A stretch of 64,000 nucleotides of DNA from Apiospora phragmitis (Eukaryota; Ascomycota; Sordariomycetes; Amphisphaeriales; Apiosporaceae). Under the pieces are notes generated by a model. It saw only the letters and a program-made list of their open reading frames with translations. It had not been told where the DNA came from and made no database searches. Position 1 is the first letter of the stretch, and every line of letters begins with the position of its first letter. The DNA lies in the NCBI GenBank assembly GCA_038363925.1, contig JAQQWL010000015.1, positions 744,001 through 808,000 on the forward strand. The letters are read 5' to 3'. Positions 58,059 to 64,000 of the stretch are shown here, in pieces. A program made the translations under genes and the position numbers.

Positions 58059-58263
58059 AGCCAGGCTCCTAGGTCCGTCGACTACCCTCGATACGCGTGA
58101 CGGAACTGCTTCGACGAAGGGCAGAGCCAGAGGAAGGAAAGCGCCGAAGCCTGCGATTGAAGCACATGTAAATAGGAGGCACTGTATACGGCATCCATGG
58201 CCTAAACCTCTGAAGATAGTCAATCAAGCTGATAATGATGGATCCCCGGGCACCTATTGAGAC

Positions 58264-59449
58264 TCAGACAGTAGATACTGTCGTTTCCCAAGACTCTAAG
58301 TAGTCCACCATCGAATCCAGGCCCAATTCCGAAGCTTTTTCGATCGTAGACCTCCTGTGTTCCTCGGTGAACAAGAACCCCTTCCGTACCAGCAGCTCCA
58401 CCATGGGTCTGTTCTCGCCCAGCACGGCCTCTCTTAAAAGCCACTTTGCCCCGCGCGATACCGAGACGAACTCGTATTCGAGCAGCTTGGCCATGATGCG
58501 CACGCTGCCGGCGCGCGCCGCGACGCCGCCTTGGCCGCCGGGTTGCGAAGACCCCGCGACACCGCCGTACTCCTCCTCGAGCAGGTAGTCCACCACGTCC
58601 TCGTAGCCGTTCTGGCACGCGTACAGCAGCGGGCTGCCGCGCTGCTGTGCCATCGTGTAGTTTATGTCCAGCCACGGCGTCTTGCCTTCCCGCGGCAGCC
58701 CACCGAGCTCGGCGAAGCGGACGCAGTAGTGCCGCAGCATGGCCAGGTTGCCGTGCTGGGCGTACCAGTTCTTCGTCCGGTCCAGGTCCCGGTTGGGCTC
58801 GGCGCCGAGCTGCGTCATGTAGTCCCACATGGCGGGCGACTGGGCAAACCACTGCAGCATGGACAGGTCGGTGGCGCACATCCAGACGGGACCGGCGGTG
58901 TCCTGGAACACGAAGCGCTTGGACAGCATGGGAGGTGGATAGTCGCTCAGGGTGGGCGGGAAGATGGCGCGTTGCAGCATGGGCAAGTCGTCTGCGAGGA
59001 GGGCGCCTTGGATGGCGCCCGGCCACCTACTGACCGACCACATGATCCAGTCTTCGTCGAGGTCGTCGGGCATTCGGTGGTACCCAGCCGCTTTCTCCAC
59101 GGCCCAGATGTGGTTCTGGAAGAGGTCCAGCATCTCGGCGTGGCCCCGGAACGCGGCGATCTCGACCGGTTGCGGGAACAGATTCATTTCGTACACCGGC
59201 GTGCTGTCCCCCTTCTCTAGCAGGATGGCGGCCACCGAGACCTCGTTGTAATAAGCCGCCGCGCATAAGAGGTTGAAGGCAGCGTTTGTGTGGTTACCTG
59301 CCCGGAGGCCCTGGGGATGGTTCGCCCAGTTCTCCCGGTCACCGGGCGAGTTGGTGCCGCGCTCGAGAGCCAGCCAACACAGTCCGTCCACGATGTCACG
59401 CAGGGTGCGATGGTTGTGGCCATCACCACCGCCCACACTATAGCTGCCA

Positions 59450-59480
<31 letters not shown>

Positions 59481-59756
59481 TTCTAGCCCACAATGCCTCG
59501 GCGGCTTCGCGGATCTCGACATAGCGCCCCACGTCCGGGTCCGTCTCCCCCATCACGCGGTACACGAGGTAGTCGTGCCATAGCTCCCCGGCGCCGTAGC
59601 GGTCGTCGCGCATCCACCAGAAGCCGCCCACGTGCGGCGCGGAGAAGCGGTCGAGGGCCCGCGACACGTAGAGAGCGGGCACGACGTTCTCATGGAAGCG
59701 CTCTGTAAGCGTTTTGTCAGAGTGAATGGCTCAAGTCACACGCGGATACCTTTCAT
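58264..59756 (-). CDS. Ankyrin-repeat protein with poly-Ser tract
   Basis: The long exon runs from 59,702 down to 58,264. An acceptor ACGCTTACAG precedes it, and a donor GTATCC 47 bp upstream would join it to a seven-base first exon ATGAAAG (59,750-59,756), giving MKERFHENVVPALYVSRALD. That start is attractive but unproven. Features in order: a WWMRDDRY region, a run of ten Ser encoded by a GAG/GGA-type microsatellite at about 59,455-59,482, and ankyrin-like units. These include PVEIAAFRGHAEMLDLFQNH, SPLLYACQNGYEDVVDYLLE and KWLLREAVLGENRPMVELLV. The protein ends SWETTVSTV. It converges on the plus-strand ankyrin gene with only about 200 bp between them, which suggests an old local duplication, though overall similarity is low. 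Confidence 0.72.
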
Positions 59757-60511
59757 CCCCAAGGGAGTGCTGGTGACACTTACTACATACGAGATTCAAT
59801 CGAAGGCCGCGTTTCACGCCTCGGACATGAATTGAGGATATTAGAATGCTCTGTATGAGCTCGTTGGGTAAGTCTAGTATGTGCATCTCGAGACTTGCTG
59901 GTATAATGTAAAAGAAGAAGTCCTTGTGTAGGTATTCAGAGCAAGCATGTGTCGAGATGGCAGCCTGGCGTGCTTACTGGGGTTGACTCACCAGTGTTCC
60001 GGGCGCAGGCAATGTCACATCTCTGTACCCGTCCACCATCAGCTAGAGGCTTACTATACTAATTGAAATAAGCACCACTCGGTCAATAGCGCCATATACC
60101 TATAATCATACGTGTCTACCTCCCACACCGAGCCTTGGTAAGGTTATATCTCGTCAATCCCCATTGAAGTGTTCGACTGCAGTTACTATTGTTATGGTAC
60201 AGTGGGCTGCACCCTCTATCCTGGCAGGGACTACCGGCTACAGGGGACTTCGGACAGCTCAACGCACGGGCCCAACCCAATTTCAGCTCCACGTCCAGGG
60301 CATCGCCAATCACCAGTGAATCAGGGAATCCTGGCAAAACTCATCGAATCCATCGTCATTGTCCGTCCAGCCGTACGCGACCGAGATCACCATTCCGGGT
60401 TGCCATGTTCGGCGCATCTCAGCTCACTGCTTTTACCGCGATACCAATTTCATGACGAGGGCAAAACTTGCTTTCTCACTAATTGCGGAATTGCTCTTAC
60501 GCATTTGCATC
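59757..60511. other. Intergenic between divergent genes
   Basis: About 750 bp with the promoters of the ankyrin-type gene (minus) and the following gene (plus). No other feature is recognised. Confidence 0.5.
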
Positions 60512-61321
60512 ATGCTGCGCCGTATATGTTCTGGCTGGAGAAGCTATGCTGCTACGTCTCTTCACATGCGACCTGGCCTCATCCGACACCGGCCATTCTC
60601 TTCCAGCTCAGCACTACTACAACGACAACAACAACAGCAACAACAAATCCGAGCTACTACTAGGGTCATAGAAAAACAGCATCAGAGCCATCACCACGCA
60701 CGCCATGGCGCCACCCCCAAGCCCACAATCCTTAGAGCTCATATCTACGGCACCCTCTTCCTCTCCATCGCCCTGCTCGTCCCCGACGAGTCGTTGAGCT
60801 GGGACGAGCGCAGCGAGCTGGGCATCAAGACGGTGCAGGACGTGACCAGCCCGGCCTCGTACGCCGAGAAGAAGGCCGAGTTCATGAAGACGGGCGCGGC
60901 GCTGCTGTCCATGTTTTCGGGCGGCGGGTCGGAGGTGGTGCAGGTGCACGAGCCGCTCGCGGCGACGGCCGAGTCGCAGCTGGACGGCGGCCAGCTGGAA
61001 AATTGGGTCATGACGGCGCCCGACCCGGAGGTCGCGGGCGGCACCCTGGTCGTGTGCCAGTCCGTCTTCGCCGCCGACGACGAGCCCGACTTCTACGTCT
61101 CGACCCACGGCAGCATGAACAACGACGCCGCCGAGGCCCTCATCCCGGCCTTCGAGGCCTTCGCCGCCACCCTGCGGCCCCGCGGCCCCGTCCGCGGCGC
61201 CATGATGCTGATACAGGCCAGCGGCGATTGGAAGTGCATATACTGGGACGGCAAGCGTTGGTTTAATTTGATCTTCCTTGAGTGGCAGACGGCCGAGTCC
61301 ATGGGGTTCGTCGAGGAATGA
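60512..61321 (+). CDS. Conserved-looking hypothetical protein, possibly mitochondrial
   Basis: Not recognised by family. I prefer the ATG at 60,512 because it gives MLRRICSGWRSYAATSLHMR followed by PGLIRHRPFSSSSALLQ, an Arg/Ser-rich amphipathic start typical of a mitochondrial presequence. A Gln tract (QRQQQQQQQ) follows, encoded by a CAA/CAG repeat. Next is a His-rich linker, then a hydrophobic segment AHIYGTLFLSIALLVPDESL. The C-terminal domain is compact, about 150 residues, with many acidic residues and ends WKCIYWDGKRWFNLIFLEWQ. An earlier in-frame ATG at 60,452 is possible. Codon use is strongly GC3-biased from about 60,770, supporting coding. Confidence 0.65.
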   Translation: MLRRICSGWRSYAATSLHMRPGLIRHRPFSSSSALLQRQQQQQQQIRATTRVIEKQHQSHHHARHGATPKPTILRAHIYGTLFLSIALLVPDESLSWDERSELGIKTVQDVTSPASYAEKKAEFMKTGAALLSMFSGGGSEVVQVHEPLAATAESQLDGGQLENWVMTAPDPEVAGGTLVVCQSVFAADDEPDFYVSTHGSMNNDAAEALIPAFEAFAATLRPRGPVRGAMMLIQASGDWKCIYWDGKRWFNLIFLEWQTAESMGFVEE

Positions 61322-61774
61322 GGAGACTTACGGATGTTCGGAAGGTGCATCATCAAGTAGAAAGCAAAGCGACATTCTATAGCGCGGCGTTTTTCTATCA
61401 TTCGGGCTCGGAGGCCTGGCAAAACTTATCATGAGGGGAAAGGTCCAAACACGGTGCAATGGGTGGTTGCTATAAAATGGGTTATAGAGATGAGGAGATG
61501 GTATTAAGACTATAGACCAGGAAGAACGATACGCCGTTATTAGATCCGGATCTAACCTCCCCCAAAACTGATGGTGTTATGCTAGACGAATGTCACCTAC
61601 TGTATTCAGGATACGGGACCGATCGACATGCTGAGCCTGCATCTCAAAGGTCTGAAGTACACGGCACGCTGGATTGCCCGAAACACTTGATACCACCGTT
61701 ATCAAGCTCAATCAGGGAGTCTGGGTACACGATGTCAGCGAGATGAAGAACAGCCAGTTGAGGAGCGGCAGTCG
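61322..61774. other. Intergenic, about 450 bp
   Basis: Shared 3' flank of convergent genes. No feature recognised. Confidence 0.5.
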
Positions 61775-62180
61775 TTACTTATTCGTCTCAAGAGAGAGGA
61801 CATTGCCGCCCTTCTTGCACTTCAGCACGCCGGTTCGGGGCGACAGAGTGCATTCGTCGACAGCACCCGAGATCTTGCCATTAAGCGTCGAATCCATGAT
61901 CAGCAAACCCAGAGACACATCAGAAAACAGCAGCAGGCGAAGTAGCTTACTCTTTCAGGCCGACCAGCTGGTTATCCTTGACTCCCAGACATTGGTTCAG
62001 GCCGAGTTGGACGCAAGCCGGTCCGTCGTCACAGTGCACCTTGAGGAGTGCAGACTCGGAGACGACGTTCGAGAACTGGAGGACTTTGCACTTGTCGGGC
62101 CAAGTCTCGTTCTGGTTTTCGGCCAGGGCTACCTTGGCTGCGAGCGCGACAATCGCGGCGGTGGTGGTGTTAAGTCTCAT
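61775..62180 (-). CDS. Secreted CVNH (cyanovirin-N homology)-like protein, exon boundary unresolved
   Basis: Exon 1 (61,951-62,180) starts MRLNTTTAAIVALAAKVALA, a signal peptide, and continues with KCKVLQFSNVVSESALLKVH. It then has CDDGPACVQLGLNQCLGVKD, where the Cys spacing and LxLNxCLG pattern are those of CVNH lectin-like domains. The donor GTAAGC is at 61,950. The downstream part reads DSTLNGKISGAVDECTLSPR and GVLKCKKGGNVLSLETNK with stop at 61,775, also CVNH-like. The only AG acceptor in reach (61,874-61,875) gives the wrong phase, so a one-base indel or decay is likely. CVNH proteins in fungi are small glycan-binding proteins; the role here is unknown. Confidence 0.62.
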
Positions 62181-62522
62181 CGTAATGGAGGGATTGAACA
62201 TGTATTTCGATGGAGCAAGAAAGGATAAAGTTACCGGGTTTCAAAATGTGTGTGGGACCGCTACTTTCAAGAGCGATGTCCTCTTCGGATGGAAGAAAGA
62301 CAGAAAGCGAAAGGAGAAGGTCAAAGGGTGGTGGTACTGAAACAAAGCACTGCTAGCCCTTTCAGGGGCGCTGGAAGAAGCATGTCATCTGATGAATTGG
62401 TATTTGATGATTGACTCTTAGAGGTTATACCAAACTAATAGACATTAGGGAAGTTAATGGGCGAGGCCATATACAAGAAATTTAATTGTAATTAGCCAGT
62501 TGAGGGGAGGCAAAACCAAACA
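62181..62522. other. Intergenic, about 340 bp
   Basis: Promoter of the CVNH-like gene and 3' flank of the oxidase. No feature recognised. Confidence 0.5.
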
Positions 62523-64000
62523 CTACGCCACCGACGTGGCGCCCGACTCGCTGGGGCAAAGCTGGCCCGTCTGCAGCGTCAGCCAGCTCTCCTGGTCCTT
62601 GACGTACCAGCCCTCGCTGCCGACGGCGGTGGGCGCCCAGAAGACGGAGTGCGGGTCGAGGGCGCGCTTGACGCGCAGCAGGCGCTGGTAGTTGTCATAC
62701 CCATAAAAGGACTCCTGGTACTGCGGCTCCATGACGTCGGCCTCGTTGAGGTAGGTGCCGCCGCCCGGCGTCAGCGACCGCAGCTGCGCCATCCAGTCCT
62801 GCGAGATGCGCACGTTGATGCGCTCCACCTCGGCCGGCGGCGCGTCCGCGTCCCAGATCGTGCCCACGATGGCGAACATGTACGCCGTCCGCCACGACGG
62901 CTGCACCGCGCTCGCGTGCGCGCCGGGCGGCGGGTGCCCGCCGTTGATGCAGTAGAAGATCAGCGACGAGCCCTGCTGGACGAGGTCCAGCAGCGTCGTG
63001 ATGGTGTCGTTCAGCACGCTCGGGTTCGCCCAGTTCGCCTTGGGGATCAGGCGCGACGCCGTCCGCACCGTCGGCATGCCGACCTGGTCCGAGGGGAAGT
63101 GGTTGTCGTAGGCCTCGAGGAAGCTGTCCGTGGTGAAGAAGTCGGGCTCGACGGGGAAGTTGAGCTGCTTCCACTCGGCCAGCAGCGGCGCCACCAGCTC
63201 GCGGTACTCGTCCAGCTCCATGCCCGGGATCAGCCACGGCTTCAAGGTCCACGTATGACCAGTGCCGTCTGGCGAGGGCAGCAAAGTTGAGTACGCGTAG
63301 GTGCCGGCCTCGGCGAATTCCGGGAAATGGCGCATGTAGGCGTCCAACGCCGCGTACATGACCTCATTGCTCATGGCAGCGTCCGGGCCCGTGCCCGAGG
63401 TCACAGAGAAGGTCAGGCCCGAGAAGCTCTCGCGCGGGTGCACGCGCACCGTCATGGACGTCACGACGCCGAAGGTGCCGCCGCCGCCGCCGCGCAGGGC
63501 CCAGAAGAGCTCCGGCTGGTTCTTCTCGTCCACTGTCGCGAAGCGGCCGTCGGGCGTCACCACGTCGATGCTCAGGACCTGGTCCGCGGCCATGCCGTAC
63601 TTGCCCGTGAGGGGCGAGAGGCCGCCGCCGGCCGTGTAGCCACCCGCAGTACCGACAGTCTGTTTTGGTGCAAGTGTCAGTCAGCTAGCTGTACTTATTT
63701 ACATAACGACACACACTTGGCGGTTGGGTTTGTTTGGTTGGGTTCAAACCTACTCGGCCTTCGCCACTCAGGGCGCTCACGCCGAACTTGTCCGCGGCCT
63801 CGTACAACTCAAAGCCCGCGATACCGGCGCCCATCTTGATGGCGGGCCCCGTGTAGGACGTGGCGGGCGAGCTGTACGCCGGGATGAAGTCGATCTCCTT
63901 GAGGTGGTGGGTCCAGATCGACAGGGAGCCGGCGCCCGTGGATTTGCCGACGTAGTCGTGGCCGGTGTTGCGCACGACCAGGCGCACGCCCGTGTTGCGG
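62523..64000 (-). CDS. Berberine-bridge-type FAD-linked oxidoreductase (5' end outside window)
   Basis: A secreted or vacuolar-type flavoprotein oxidase of the vanillyl-alcohol-oxidase/BBE family. The visible part begins mid-FAD domain with [20 protein letters not shown]; the His of GHDY is where the family attaches FAD. A 94-bp intron (63,660-63,753, GTAGGT...AAAACAG) joins SGEGR to [20 protein letters not shown], then [19 protein letters not shown]. The glycine-rich [20 protein letters not shown] completes the FAD domain. The substrate domain leads to [20 protein letters not shown], where the C-terminal BBE motif is expected (NY..L...K...DP...F). It stops at 62,523. The start codon and any signal peptide lie beyond 64,000. 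Such enzymes often oxidise secondary metabolites or sugars; the substrate is unknown. Confidence 0.9.

Noticed and set aside
58531..59220. Plus-strand open frame opposite the ankyrin-type gene
   Set aside because: Antisense shadow with low-complexity translation. The minus-strand frame has clear ankyrin-like units.
60359..60511. Extended N-terminus for the possible mitochondrial protein from 60,359
   Set aside because: That start is a TTG and the region lacks coding bias. The ATG at 60,512 gives a presequence-like start.
62649..63290. Plus-strand open frame opposite the BBE oxidase
   Set aside because: Antisense shadow of a GC3-rich gene; composition is Arg/Val/His-rich and no motif is present.

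Overview
The window is nuclear DNA of a filamentous ascomycete (Pezizomycotina). The evidence is short spliceosomal introns of about 45-95 bp, an AT-rich block scarred by repeat-induced point mutation (RIP), a highly reducing polyketide synthase of fungal type, and fungal forms of Dsl1, an M16 protease and a PGAP4-like GPI glycosyltransferase. I could not name the species.

Positions 1-14,750 are a transposon graveyard. CpA and TpG are almost absent while CpG persists, the mark of saturating RIP. It holds a Ty1/copia pol relic (+ strand, cut by the window edge). Next is a Fot1/pogo-like DNA transposon (2,658-12,321, 42-bp TIRs, TA duplication). That element was split inside its left TIR by a complete Ty3/gypsy chromovirus on the minus strand (2,678-10,416, about 714-bp LTRs, CTACG duplication). 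Then come a short element bounded by two 208-bp LTR-like repeats and a second pogo-type transposase relic (minus strand).

Positions 14,750-33,800 are gene-poor. They hold a paralogous pair of putative secreted proteins of unknown family, a multi-exon membrane protein, a broken FAD monooxygenase, a broken anion/cation-symporter-type MFS transporter, a DapA-family aldolase with a late frameshift, and an intact short-chain dehydrogenase. A gene-empty stretch of about 4.5 kb and a T18A24 tract also lie here.

Positions 34,285-44,263 are a decayed secondary-metabolism locus. A 5'-truncated, frameshifted MFS relic lies head-to-head with a highly reducing PKS relic. The PKS has lost KS, AT, the N-terminal DH half and most of the ACP, but retains MT, ER, KR and a C-terminal carnitine-acyltransferase-like domain. 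A UDP-glycosyltransferase follows. The retained domain order places the ancestor among reducing PKSs that carry a C-terminal carnitine acyltransferase.

Positions 44,264-64,000 are mostly housekeeping: one tRNA-like locus, two tRNA-Val genes (AAC; TAC with an intron) in opposite orientation, Dsl1 (six exons, fully resolved), an M16 metallopeptidase with one extra G, a PGAP4-like transferase, two convergent ankyrin-type genes, a possible mitochondrial protein, a CVNH-like secreted gene, and a berberine-bridge-type FAD oxidase running off the right edge.

Single-base frameshifts recur in otherwise well-conserved genes, often in homopolymers. Some apparent pseudogenes may therefore be assembly indels, whereas the PKS and FAD-monooxygenase lesions (missing domains, several stops) look genuine.
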